Shown: in pieces, positions 45,090 through 53,492 of the stretch
Numbering within the stretch: position 1 is the stretch's first letter
Layout: each line of letters begins with the position of its first letter
Source of the DNA: CBFHSF01 sp965658445
Lineage (GTDB): Bacteria > Bacteroidota > Bacteroidia > Flavobacteriales > Schleiferiaceae
DNA: 64,000 nt
NCBI GenBank assembly: GCA_965658445.1
Contig: CBFHSF010000004.1
Coordinates: 62,001-126,000, forward strand
Reading direction: 5' to 3'
Notes under the pieces: generated by a model
The model's database searches: none
What the model was told of the DNA's origin: nothing
Seen by the model: only the letters and a program-made list of their open reading frames with translations
Translations under genes and position numbers: made by a program

Positions 45090-45572
45090 ATGGAAACCTT
45101 CCTCTTAATTCTTTCGCTTCTCATCTTGACTGTAGGGCTTGTAGGCGCTGTGGTTCCGGCCGTTCCGGGACCTCCCTTGAGCTTTATTGGCTTTGTCCTC
45201 TTCGCCTTTACTCCTAATATGGAATGGAATTGGACCGCCGTCTTTATCGCAGGGGCCATAGCCATTCTCATTACGGTGCTGGATTTATACGTACCGGCCT
45301 GGGGAGCTAAGAAGTTGGGAGGAACTAAATTCGCTACCTCGGGATCCATTGTGGGTTTAATTTTAGGAATGATTTTTTTTCCTCCCATTGGAATCCTTGT
45401 AGGACCCTTTCTTGGAGCCTTTGTTGGAGAATTAATCTTTGCGGGAAAAAATCCGTCAGAGGCATTGAAAAGTGGTTGGGGTGCCTTTTTAGGTTTCTTA
45501 GTAGGTTCCACATTAAAAATTGGATATTCCTTTATTATATTGGGTTACATCGTTTATCAGTGGGTAAATTAA
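45090..45572 (+). CDS. DUF456-family membrane protein
   Basis: A 160-residue inner-membrane protein of the DUF456 family. The family opening (LILTVGLVGAVVPAVPGPPLSFIGF) and the glycine-rich later segments (GGTKFATSGSIVGLILGMIFFPPIGILVGPFLGAFVGEL) are both visible. About four to five hydrophobic segments fill the sequence. Function is unknown. The next gene starts within its last codons. Confidence 0.9.
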   Translation: METFLLILSLLILTVGLVGAVVPAVPGPPLSFIGFVLFAFTPNMEWNWTAVFIAGAIAILITVLDLYVPAWGAKKLGGTKFATSGSIVGLILGMIFFPPIGILVGPFLGAFVGELIFAGKNPSEALKSGWGAFLGFLVGSTLKIGYSFIILGYIVYQWVN

Positions 45573-46321
45573 TCGAAAAACATATTACCTCTCTAGCATT
45601 GGTATTGCTGGGTTTCTCTGCCTTGGGTCAGACGGAGCCAGAAATTCTGCGCGGTAGAGTGCTTTCTTCCGATTCGGCAAAACCCATTACTGATTGTTAC
45701 GTTATCAACGCCAAAAGTCACAAGGGAACGACCACAGACGAATTTGGTTTTTTTGAAATCTACATGAGTCCCGAAGACACCTTGGTCATTTCCAATGTTC
45801 AGTACATGTTTGGATATTATTGGACAGATACGGATGAGATTCCCAAGGAACGTCAAGTCATAAAATTGGACCCGAGAAATTACTTGTTGGATGAAGTCAG
45901 CTTGTTTTCTCATGGGTTGACCACCAACAAACCCAAACCCATGCCCATTGGCAAACCCAGTGTCCCTCCCAACTCGGAAACCACCATTCGCCCTATGGCG
46001 ATGCCTTCGTATACCTCTCCGGTGGATATGTTGTATTACTACTTTGGCTCCAAACCAAAGCAAATCAGAGAGTTGATGAAACTCCAGAGAGAGGATGCTT
46101 ACAGACAGCAACTCAAAACGGGAAAGAACAGAGAGATTCTCATGGAAGTAACGGGGCTTAGCGCCGAAGAAATTGAAGAGTTGGCGTTTTATTGCAAGTA
46201 TACCAAAACTCGAATTAGTACCATGAATGATTACGAGCTACTCATGTCTATTCTCTCGTGTTACAATCAGTTTTTACAAGAAAACGGTGCAGAGGATATT
46301 TTGGACCAACAAAGCTGGTAA
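45560..46321 (+). CDS. exported protein with carboxypeptidase-regulatory-like domain (GTG start)
   Basis: A 253-residue protein. From a GTG at 45560 the frame gives a signal peptide (ITSLALVLLGFSALGQ), then a CarboxypepD_reg-like beta domain at about 27-90 (LRGRVLSSDSAKPITDCYVINAKSHKGTTTDEFGFFEI). The rest is basic and Pro-rich, then helical. The GTG start is chosen because it sits directly before the signal peptide and overlaps the DUF456 stop by 13 bases; an upstream ATG at 45476 would run through the DUF456 gene. The family is usually a TonB-plug-like structural module; the exact function is unknown. Confidence 0.75.
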   Translation: MGKLIEKHITSLALVLLGFSALGQTEPEILRGRVLSSDSAKPITDCYVINAKSHKGTTTDEFGFFEIYMSPEDTLVISNVQYMFGYYWTDTDEIPKERQVIKLDPRNYLLDEVSLFSHGLTTNKPKPMPIGKPSVPPNSETTIRPMAMPSYTSPVDMLYYYFGSKPKQIRELMKLQREDAYRQQLKTGKNREILMEVTGLSAEEIEELAFYCKYTKTRISTMNDYELLMSILSCYNQFLQENGAEDILDQQSW

Positions 46322-46394
46322 ACCTACCATCTATCGAACCTTTTTGTTTTGTAGGAAAAGTTTTACTACTTTAAATGGACTAAAATGATGGATT

Positions 46395-46709
46395 ATGCTT
46401 ACCACTGAAAATCGCTCCATCTTGCTTTTTTTAGATGAAGCGCTCGCCAAACACCAAATGAATCCAGAGGAAAAGGGAACCGTTGATCGAGTAATTCAAA
46501 AAATTTCGGACTCTATTTTACTGCTGGATGGCAAAGAAGAAAAACGAGTTTTCTTTAGCAATCTTTGGGACTACTTACATCGCAAAAGAGAAACCTTAGG
46601 TGAGACTCATGCGCTAAATATTGGATTTAGGGAACCCCATCAATCTGTACTTGTAGGAAGACTTTCCAGGCGTTTGCGTCATAAATACTCTCATTATCTA
46701 GATTTTTAA
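46395..46709 (+). CDS. hypothetical protein, 104 residues
   Basis: A small cytoplasmic protein with no recognised domain. It is helical and charged; the central part reads VDRVIQKISDSILLLDGKEEKRVFF and the C-terminus is basic (RLSRRLRHKYSHYLDF). The start ATG at 46395 is clear, and a terminator lies 57 bases after the stop. It is flanked by exported proteins but has no signal sequence itself. Confidence 0.6.
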   Translation: MLTTENRSILLFLDEALAKHQMNPEEKGTVDRVIQKISDSILLLDGKEEKRVFFSNLWDYLHRKRETLGETHALNIGFREPHQSVLVGRLSRRLRHKYSHYLDF

Positions 46710-46765
46710 TCACCATTAATTAGAATTCAAACATCCATTTTGTTGTAAGACAATAGATTTAAAAG

Positions 46766-46790
46766 ACCTCCAATTGTGGAGGTTTTTTTA
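46766..46790 (+). terminator. intrinsic terminator
   Basis: The stem ACCTCC/GGAGGT with loop AATTGT is followed by seven T, just ahead of the next gene. Confidence 0.75.
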
Positions 46791-46800
46791 TTTTAGAAAC

Positions 46801-47310
46801 ATGAAGAGAATACCCAATCAAATCACATTAATTGTTCTTTCGCTGTTCCTTTCCTGCAGTGCATTCGCACAGAATGACACCGCGTTTGTAGAGCAGATTA
46901 AAATCGGACTCATGCAAAGAGACGTTTCCTTTACGCCTCTGTACATTAGCAAAAGAGAGTTTCACGATTTGATTTCGCTGCAAACGGCTTGGCCAAAAAA
47001 CCACAGAGATCAATCTCTAATGGAGGTCAATGACAAGTACACTCAATGGGTACGTGAATACCAAACGGAAATGAGATTTATCCAGGAGGATTTTGAAGCG
47101 ACACAGAATGAAGAAGAAATGGCGCTCCGTTGGAAACCTGGATTTACCAAAGAAAAGAATGGCGATATCTGGTTTACTTTCTACTTCACTGTAGAAGGAG
47201 AATGGGTAGATCACAAAAACCGGAAATACCCTGTAGTTTTTGAATTTTTAGCAATGAATTTTGAGGGAGAATGGAAATTGATGTCCTCACTTAAAGAGTT
47301 AAATCCATAA
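46801..47310 (+). CDS. small secreted protein, first of a tandem pair
   Basis: A 169-residue exported protein with a signal peptide ending near AFAQ. The mature part is mixed alpha/beta, with WFTFYFTVEGEWVDHKNRKYPVVFEFLAMNFEGEWKLMSSL at the end. No family was recognised. The ATG at 46801 is chosen because it starts the signal peptide. The second gene begins 4 bases after its stop, and the two proteins share length, export signal and a similar FE-L-x(4-5)-E-W end, suggesting a duplication. Confidence 0.65.
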   Translation: MKRIPNQITLIVLSLFLSCSAFAQNDTAFVEQIKIGLMQRDVSFTPLYISKREFHDLISLQTAWPKNHRDQSLMEVNDKYTQWVREYQTEMRFIQEDFEATQNEEEMALRWKPGFTKEKNGDIWFTFYFTVEGEWVDHKNRKYPVVFEFLAMNFEGEWKLMSSLKELNP

Positions 47311-47314
47311 GGTG

Positions 47315-47815
47315 ATGAAGGCAATAAGAATCTTGCTGATTTTAACTATGGCCGTTGGCTGCTTTTCGTTAGAGGCACAACCCAGTGAGGCTGCTTTTTC
47401 TGAAAAAGTCTTTAATCATCTATTGAATGATTCCCAAAAGCTAAATGCCATGTTGGTACCCCTCAGTCAGTATTTAATTTTTGTAGATAAGCAGGAATAC
47501 ACTGGGGAAGAAAAGGAATTTTACAAATCTCAAGCCATAGAGAATTATCCCAAGGTGGCTTCGCACTACGCATCAGAAGTTGATAGAATATGTGATTTTT
47601 ACCAACAACGCCAAGAAATTGGGTACTCGTTTACCTATTTGACCACCACATTCCTTCCCAAAGAAGACGAAGAGAATACTGGGTATATGGTGATTCGGTA
47701 TTCTTCACAAATTGAAGACGAAACCATTAACGACAAAATAATTTTTGAATGTCTTAGAATAGAAGAACAATGGTACATACTCGATGGTTTTTTTCAAGAC
47801 GTCCCCGAAGAATAG
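47315..47815 (+). CDS. small secreted protein, second of a tandem pair
   Basis: A 166-residue exported protein. The signal peptide ends near LEAQ. It ends with IIFECLRIEEQWYILDGFFQDVPEE, parallel in position to the end of the preceding gene product. No domain was recognised. I take the ATG at 47315; a GTG one codon upstream is possible. The gene is co-transcribed with its likely paralogue, and the DinB gene starts 68 bases downstream. Confidence 0.6.
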   Translation: MKAIRILLILTMAVGCFSLEAQPSEAAFSEKVFNHLLNDSQKLNAMLVPLSQYLIFVDKQEYTGEEKEFYKSQAIENYPKVASHYASEVDRICDFYQQRQEIGYSFTYLTTTFLPKEDEENTGYMVIRYSSQIEDETINDKIIFECLRIEEQWYILDGFFQDVPEE

Positions 47816-47883
47816 AAGGAGACCAAAAGCCAATCCTTCTAAAATATCAAAGTTTAGGCTCCCAAATCGATGAATTTGAAACT

Positions 47884-48399
47884 ATGATTACAACCATATC
47901 CAAACCCCAGCCCGGTGACTACCCCGATTACTACGGTAGATATATTGATCTTGTAGAGAACGAAAACCTACTGGAACAAATGGAATCTGTAACCCAACAG
48001 ACCTTTAACTTCTTTGAACAACTTGAAGACAAGGCTCTTCATTCCTATGCGGATGGAAAGTGGAACATACGACAGATCCTTCAACACATAGTGGATACCG
48101 ATGCGGTCTTTTTATACAGATGCCTGCGATTCATCAGAAAAGACCCTACTCCACTTCCTGGGTTTGATCAGGATTTGTTCGCGTTAAACGATCCCCAAGA
48201 CTCCTCTTACAGACATTTATTGACCACATTTTTGCGAGTTCGACAGATTTCAATACTCTTTTTTGGAAGTTTTTCTGAAGAAGATTGGAAAGCTTTTGGC
48301 ACCGCCAGCGATCACAAAATGTCGGTCTCAGCCCTCGCCTATTCCATGACTGGACACAGTTTGCACCACATTAACGTCATCAAAGAGAGGTACTTATAG
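47884..48399 (+). CDS. DinB-family protein
   Basis: A 171-residue four-helix DinB/YfiT-like protein. The metal-binding histidines are suggested by QHIVDTDAVF in the second helix and TGHSLHHINVIKERYL at the C-terminus. These proteins are metal-dependent thiol-handling or hydrolytic enzymes whose substrates are mostly unknown. The ATG at 47884 fits the family start (DYYGRYIDLVEN). The stop codon lies in a terminator hairpin. Confidence 0.85.
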   Translation: MITTISKPQPGDYPDYYGRYIDLVENENLLEQMESVTQQTFNFFEQLEDKALHSYADGKWNIRQILQHIVDTDAVFLYRCLRFIRKDPTPLPGFDQDLFALNDPQDSSYRHLLTTFLRVRQISILFFGSFSEEDWKAFGTASDHKMSVSALAYSMTGHSLHHINVIKERYL

Positions 48400-48412
48400 C
48401 CTCTCTTTTTTT
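48383..48412 (+). terminator. terminator of DinB gene
   Basis: The stem AAGAGAGG/CCTCTCTT encloses a 9-base loop that contains the DinB stop codon, followed by a T run. Confidence 0.8.
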
Positions 48413-48430
48413 AGACTTAAAAAAATTTTT

Positions 48431-48507
48431 ATAGTACTTTGTATTGCATAGTACTTGTTTTTATTTATATCTTTGTAATGCAAAATAATAGGTTATGTAT
48501 CAGTACT
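48431..48507 (+). promoter_or_regulatory. promoter with repeated AGTACT operator motif
   Basis: ATAGTACTT occurs at 48431-48439 and again at 48448-48456 (17-base period), flanking a TTG at 48444-48446. TATCTTTG at 48468-48475, spaced 21 bases from that TTG, is a good -7 element. A third AGTACT is at 48502-48507. Three palindromic AGTACT motifs around the promoter suggest a PadR operator. Confidence 0.65.
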
Positions 48508-48606
48508 GTATAAAATGATAACCGTTTGCAACCCAATAAACCATTCGGTAGACGACCAAGAAAAAGACATAAAACGCCAAAACATAAACTGACAATTCAA
48601 CTCATT

Positions 48607-49053
48607 ATGAAACTACTAACCTGTATCGCATTGACCCTGAGTATTTCCCTCAATGCTCAGTTTTCTAATGATGTAGAAAGACTTTACAGCTACCTAGACC
48701 ATCAAAACTTGACCTTTGCACTGAGCTTAGGTGAAGGATGGCTCAACAATTTGGATCTGTCCTTAGACTGTGAAGATCAAATGACCAGAGTAAAAGGTGA
48801 TATCGATTACTCTAAAGTGATCTTTTTAATGGATAGCCAAGATGTCCGCGCCCATGTAAGCTACATAGGTGGGCTCTTAACCCAAATGGGTTATGAAAAA
48901 AAATGGATTGAAACCGATTCTGGAAAACCTAATCTTTGGATGTTTTTCAAAAAATCCGGTAACACCTTCACCGAGATACACTGGTTGGGGTACGGAAAAG
49001 ATTCTGCGTTTTTGGCCTCGTCCAAAGGAGAATTGGTAATCAATAACATGTAA
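48607..49053 (+). CDS. exported hypothetical protein of PadR/PspC operon
   Basis: A 148-residue exported protein with a signal peptide ending near LNAQ. The mature part begins FSNDVERLYSYLDHQNLTFALSLGEGWLNNLDLSLDCEDQM and is mixed alpha/beta. No family was recognised. The ATG at 48607 starts the signal peptide; an upstream start would add a basic leader and lose it. It precedes padR by 45 bases and lies behind the AGTACT promoter, so it is probably part of the padR-pspC operon. Confidence 0.65.
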   Translation: MKLLTCIALTLSISLNAQFSNDVERLYSYLDHQNLTFALSLGEGWLNNLDLSLDCEDQMTRVKGDIDYSKVIFLMDSQDVRAHVSYIGGLLTQMGYEKKWIETDSGKPNLWMFFKKSGNTFTEIHWLGYGKDSAFLASSKGELVINNM

Positions 49054-49098
49054 GATGATGCGACACATGCAAATTGACAATAAACCGATGACAAGCAC

Positions 49099-49431
49099 AT
49101 GAAAATCGAAAACACAAAAGCACAAATGAGAAAGGGCGTACTGGAGTACTGCATTCTCTCCGTGCTCAGTAATAAGGACGCCTATGCCTCCGACATTATT
49201 GAGACCCTTAAAAAGGGAAAGCTAATCGTTGTAGAAGGGACCCTCTACCCTCTCCTAACGCGTCTTAAGAATGCAGGGCTTCTTACCTATAACTGGGAAG
49301 AAAGCACTTCAGGCCCCCCAAGAAAATACTACTCTCTGACCGCTGATGGTCAGGATTTCCTAAAGGAATTGAACACCACTTGGAATGAACTCGTAGAAGC
49401 CGTAACCGTAACCACAAGCAAATCCTCATGA
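49099..49431 (+). CDS. PadR-family transcriptional regulator
   Basis: A 110-residue winged-helix repressor of the small (PadR-s1) type. Conserved segments are MRKGVLEYCILSVLSNKDAYASDIIE, the recognition-helix region VVEGTLYPLLTRLKNAGLLTYNWEES and the wing GPPRKYYSLTADG. Ligands of family members are phenolics, drugs or stress cues; here it is unknown. The gene overlaps the PspC gene by 4 bases (ATGA). Likely autoregulated through the AGTACT motifs at 48431-48507. Confidence 0.93.
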   Translation: MKIENTKAQMRKGVLEYCILSVLSNKDAYASDIIETLKKGKLIVVEGTLYPLLTRLKNAGLLTYNWEESTSGPPRKYYSLTADGQDFLKELNTTWNELVEAVTVTTSKSS

Positions 49432-51146
49432 ATCAGACAATAAATATCAATTTAGCAGGAATGATTTTTCACGTAGATGAAAACGCATTCGCCCTGCTCA
49501 ACGATTACATTGAACGCCTTAAACGCATTTTTGAACCTCGCGAAGGAGGGAATGAAATCGTGCAGGACGTAGAGTCCCGTATGGCTGAACTCTTCCAGGA
49601 AATGCTCTCGGACAGTAAAGAGGTCATCTCTGAAGAAAACGTAAAACAAGTCATTGCTACTTTGGGAAATCCCGAAGATTATGTAGATGATGATGAAGAT
49701 TCTGAAGAAGCTTACAAAAACACGGCAAGCTCTACAGAAGACAAAAAGATGCCCAAGCGCCTCTTTAGAAATCCAGATGATAAAATTTTAGGTGGAGTAG
49801 CCTCTGGTTTAGCCGCTTATTTTGGAATGGATCCCGTGTGGGTTCGATTGATAATCGTTGCCCTATTCCTTTTCAATGGAATTGGCTTAATCCCATATAT
49901 CATCCTTTGGATAGTAATTCCTGAGGCCAGCACCACGGCCGAAAAATTGCAGATGAAGGGAGAGCCTATCAATCTTTCTAACATTGAGAAATCGGTAAAA
50001 GATGAAATCAACAATGTGAAGGAAAAGGTAACGGACCCTTCACTTTCTGGAAAGCTCAAAAGAGGCATTGAAGACATCATAGATGTCATTCTTCAGATTG
50101 TGAAATTTATCTTCTCCTTCATTGGAAAGCTATTGGGAATTATCCTTTTCATTTTGGGAATAGGATTCTTGTTTGCCTTTGTTACCACCTTGTTTGGAGG
50201 TTCTATTTACATCGGCGGATTGGATTACACATCCTCACAAATGGGAGGTTTCTTAGACATGTTCTGGCTGGATAGCTCTATGCACTATTGGACCATTGTG
50301 GGACTGTTTATGATCATCCTCTTCCCCGTTATCGTCTTCTTTATGTTGGCGACGAGAATTCTCTTTAACTGGAAGAATCAATCGCGATGGATTTATATTG
50401 GAGGTGTTATCATCTTTATTATTGGCTCCGGAATTGTAGCCGCCAATGGAATTCGCATCGCCAAGCAGTTTCAATCCTCTTCCTCGGTAACAGAGAAGGT
50501 ATACTTGAAAATGGAAGACAAACAAATCTATACACAACTCAAAGCCTCCGATATAGTTGACGATTTAGAAAACAATCCATTTTTAATGGACGAAGGGGTT
50601 CTCTACTCAGGAGATGTTGATTTTGACATTTTTAAAACCGATGGCGAACTCCCCTACTACACCGTTACTTACAAAGCCAATGGAGAAAACCGAACAGAAG
50701 CAAGAGAGCGAGCCAAAGGCCTTTCCTACTACGTAGAAGCCCAAGACTCCTTACTGTTATTTGATGGATATTTTGAAATTCCATCTGAACAGAAATACAG
50801 AGCTCAGGAAATCAATTTGAGTCTATATCTACCTGTCGGCTATGAAGTGTATCTAGACGAGTCCATGATTGAAATTATCTACGACATCAAAAACGTACAC
50901 AACGTATATGATGGTGATATGGTAGACATGTTCTGGATTATGACGGACCGCGGTTTGATCTGTGAGGACTGTCCCGAATCGGAAAGAGCTCCTAACGATG
51001 AGTACGAGTGGCAAGATGAGATGGAAGAAGAACTAGAAGAAGCTGCTGAAGAATTGGAGCGTTCTGCAGAAGCATTAGAGCGTTCTGCAGAAGCCTTTGA
51101 ACGCTCCATGGAAAAGAGCTTTGATCGCGATTGGGAGGATAAGTAA
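49428..51146 (+). CDS. PspC-domain membrane protein
   Basis: A 572-residue membrane protein. A ~100-residue cytoplasmic N-terminal region (MNQTININLAGMIFHVDENAF) precedes a PspC domain at about 106-165 (RNPDDKILGGVASGLAAYFGMDPVWVRLI). Several hydrophobic segments follow (~215-345), then a large beta-rich extracytoplasmic region. The C-terminus carries short repeats of ERSAEALERSAEAFERS. PspC proteins respond to envelope stress. Its coupling to a PadR regulator (4-base overlap) is common in Bacteroidota. Confidence 0.9.
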   Translation: MNQTININLAGMIFHVDENAFALLNDYIERLKRIFEPREGGNEIVQDVESRMAELFQEMLSDSKEVISEENVKQVIATLGNPEDYVDDDEDSEEAYKNTASSTEDKKMPKRLFRNPDDKILGGVASGLAAYFGMDPVWVRLIIVALFLFNGIGLIPYIILWIVIPEASTTAEKLQMKGEPINLSNIEKSVKDEINNVKEKVTDPSLSGKLKRGIEDIIDVILQIVKFIFSFIGKLLGIILFILGIGFLFAFVTTLFGGSIYIGGLDYTSSQMGGFLDMFWLDSSMHYWTIVGLFMIILFPVIVFFMLATRILFNWKNQSRWIYIGGVIIFIIGSGIVAANGIRIAKQFQSSSSVTEKVYLKMEDKQIYTQLKASDIVDDLENNPFLMDEGVLYSGDVDFDIFKTDGELPYYTVTYKANGENRTEARERAKGLSYYVEAQDSLLLFDGYFEIPSEQKYRAQEINLSLYLPVGYEVYLDESMIEIIYDIKNVHNVYDGDMVDMFWIMTDRGLICEDCPESERAPNDEYEWQDEMEEELEEAAEELERSAEALERSAEAFERSMEKSFDRDWEDK

Positions 51147-51217
51147 ACCACTAACCTAACCGATGAACCAAATCGTCATAAGACAACCATAAACCTACTA
51201 CTACGCAAAAATGAGCA

Positions 51218-51250
51218 AGGGCAAGGATTATTTCCTTGCCTTTGTTTTTT
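51218..51250 (+). terminator. terminator of PadR/PspC operon
   Basis: The stem GGCAAGG/CCTTGCC encloses a 7-base loop, followed by TTTGTTTTTT. It overlaps the end of the convergent cruF gene. Confidence 0.7.
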
Positions 51251-51872
51251 ACAATCCTTGAAGAGTTGTAAAAAAACCGAATTGGACAATGAGGACCCAA
51301 AGGGCAAAGGGATTTTCTTCTCTATCCGTATTCTTACCTTGAAAGTATGACAAAACAAACGTCAGCAAGAAACTGATGACGAACCATGAGGTGAAATTAA
51401 CCACAGGAGGATGTCCATCTTTCCAAGACCAAAAGTTGAGCGCAATTGCCACGGGTTCAATGAGGAAATCCAAAACGGTCATGCCCAGCCCTATCAGTAA
51501 GGCCAAAACAAAACCATTCTTTACCCTACCCTTGAGAACTTGAAAGAAGGAATACATCAAAAGCGCCCATAGCAATCCAATCAACAAGGGGGTGTTTATG
51601 ATTCGAGGACCAAAAATGGAGGAATACTCATATTCTCCAAAGGGAAATCCCGTATTCACGCCAAGCATTTCTACACCTAGACCCAAAGAAAAAACAATTC
51701 CCAAGGGCAGCCATTCCCAACGAAAAAGCCTCTTGTAGAACAACACAAACGCAGTCAGGAGTAAATTGTAAGGAGATAGGACCACAATTAAATCTCTGTA
51801 GGGAGAATACATGGCCAATACTCCCACCAAATGGAATACAACGAGTATAAGGATTCCTATTTTCTTCTTCAT
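51249..51872 (-). CDS. cruF: carotenoid 1,2-hydratase-like CruF
   Basis: A 207-residue multi-pass membrane protein of the DUF422/CruF family, which hydrates the 1,2 double bond at an acyclic carotenoid end. Typical features are LGVNTGFPFGEYEYSS, NTPLLIGLLWALLMYSF and DFLIEPVAIALNFWSWKDG. The gene lies 18 bases downstream of crtD on the same strand. CrtD desaturates 1-hydroxy-carotenoids, so the pair fits consecutive steps towards myxol or saproxanthin. Confidence 0.87.
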   Translation of the reverse strand: MKKKIGILILVVFHLVGVLAMYSPYRDLIVVLSPYNLLLTAFVLFYKRLFRWEWLPLGIVFSLGLGVEMLGVNTGFPFGEYEYSSIFGPRIINTPLLIGLLWALLMYSFFQVLKGRVKNGFVLALLIGLGMTVLDFLIEPVAIALNFWSWKDGHPPVVNFTSWFVISFLLTFVLSYFQGKNTDREENPFALWVLIVQFGFFTTLQGL

Positions 51873-51890
51873 GTTGGTGATTCTGCTAGA

Positions 51891-53360
51891 TTATGCCAAA
51901 TTGGGAATCAGTTGAGAGGTAATCTTTGCGGAAAGCAAACACAGTGGAACACCCCCACCTGGATGAACGGATCCTCCCACAAAATAGAGGTTTTTAATTT
52001 TTTGACTGAAATTGGGATGGCGCAAAAAGGCCGCCATGGTATTGTTGGAAGAGGCACCGTACAGAGAGCCTTGGAAGGAACCCGTTTTTGACTCTATCTC
52101 AACAGGAGTTACTATTTTTTCTTCTACAACTAAAGATTCCAAATCACAATTCAACTCTTTAGAGAGTCTTTTGATTACGAGCGTTCGGATTCGTTGAGAA
52201 ATGCTCTGCCAATCCTGCCCTGTGTTTCCAGGGACGTTAATCATTACAAACCAGTTTTCCCCATTCTTCGGGGCATCCGAATCAATCTCCTTAGAGGTAA
52301 TGTTCACGTAAATGGTAGGATCATTCCCCACCGTTTTCTCTTCAAATATCTGATGAAATTCACCCTGATAATCCTCTGAAAAAAAGATGTTGTGCAGATC
52401 CAATTCAGGAAAGTTCTTTTCCACACCCCAGTAGAAAATCATTGCCGAACTGGATCTAGGTTGAGAAAGTACTTTCTCTGGTGCTTTCTGGTCCTTAAGA
52501 AGCTTTCTATAGGTGGGTACCACGTCAGAATTGGAGACGACAAGATCTGCTTTGTGTATTTGATTACCTACGCGAACCCCCTCTGCTTTACCGTTTTGAA
52601 TTTCAATGGATTGAACCGGACTATCCATAGTGAATTCTACTCCCAACTCCCGAGCCAATTGAATCAAACTTTGTGGAATTTGGGACATTCCTTTTTGGGG
52701 TAAATACGTTCCCAAAGAAAATTCCAAATGCGGAATTACCCGCATCGTAGCTGGCGTCAAATACGGACTGGAACCATTGTAGGTTGCGTATCTATCAAAG
52801 AGCTGTACGAGCTTGGGGTTTTTCAATTTTTGAACGTTGACTTCGTGCAGCGAAGAAAACATTTTGAGCTTTGTTAAGACCTTTACTGACTCCAAAACAT
52901 CGGTATTAAAATACGTGGAAGCTTTGTGTAGCGATTTTTCGAGAAACAAAGGGGTTGTAGCATTGTAGAGCTTTTCGCTTTCGCTGAGATAATCGAGGAC
53001 TGTTGCGGCGGGAACGTCCAATACCTGCTCAACTTCACGTGCAAATTTTAGTGGCTGGCTGTAGGCCGAAAGCCGCGTACCATCTTTCCAAAAGTAATTG
53101 CAAGTGACCTCCTTTTGGTGGTACTGAAAGTAGTCTTCTGGATTTTTTCCGGCTTCTTTAAAAATTTCGGTAACTAACTGAGGTAGTGTAAATAAGCTGG
53201 GGCCCCAATCAAATCGGTAGTCCCCCATGGAGAATTCATCCATCTTTCCTCCCAGCTTGCCGGAGGCCTCAAAAACTTTGACACCATAGCCTCTAATAGC
53301 CAGTCTGCAAGCGGTGGCAATTCCTCCTATTCCGGCTCCGACTACTATGGCTTTACTCAT
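51891..53360 (-). CDS. crtD: 1-hydroxycarotenoid 3,4-desaturase (CrtD-type)
   Basis: A 489-residue FAD-dependent carotenoid desaturase. The N-terminal Rossmann loop is GAGIGG (8-13), followed by KLGGKMDEFSMGDYRFDWGPSLFTLP. The C-terminal FVGGSVHPGGGVPLCLLSAK is the family signature. Phytoene desaturase (CrtI) is the main alternative. The N-terminal sequence and the cruF neighbour favour CrtD. Its start is taken at the ATG at 53360 (MSKAIVV). No crtB or crtI is in the window. Confidence 0.82.
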   Translation of the reverse strand: MSKAIVVGAGIGGIATACRLAIRGYGVKVFEASGKLGGKMDEFSMGDYRFDWGPSLFTLPQLVTEIFKEAGKNPEDYFQYHQKEVTCNYFWKDGTRLSAYSQPLKFAREVEQVLDVPAATVLDYLSESEKLYNATTPLFLEKSLHKASTYFNTDVLESVKVLTKLKMFSSLHEVNVQKLKNPKLVQLFDRYATYNGSSPYLTPATMRVIPHLEFSLGTYLPQKGMSQIPQSLIQLARELGVEFTMDSPVQSIEIQNGKAEGVRVGNQIHKADLVVSNSDVVPTYRKLLKDQKAPEKVLSQPRSSSAMIFYWGVEKNFPELDLHNIFFSEDYQGEFHQIFEEKTVGNDPTIYVNITSKEIDSDAPKNGENWFVMINVPGNTGQDWQSISQRIRTLVIKRLSKELNCDLESLVVEEKIVTPVEIESKTGSFQGSLYGASSNNTMAAFLRHPNFSQKIKNLYFVGGSVHPGGGVPLCLLSAKITSQLIPNLA

Positions 53361-53492
53361 TATTGATGGGTTTTGTTTGATTCCGTAATGCCTTTCGAAC
53401 ATTCCACAAGGTCAAATTGTTTTTAAAATATGGCACTTGGTGGGCAAAATTCAAACGATAGATCTAACGGTTTTTCCGCGATTATTTAATCC

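Noticed and set aside
51891..53360. Phytoene desaturase CrtI as the identity
   Set aside because: Possible, but the adjacent cruF and the N-terminal sequence pattern favour CrtD; kept as an alternative.
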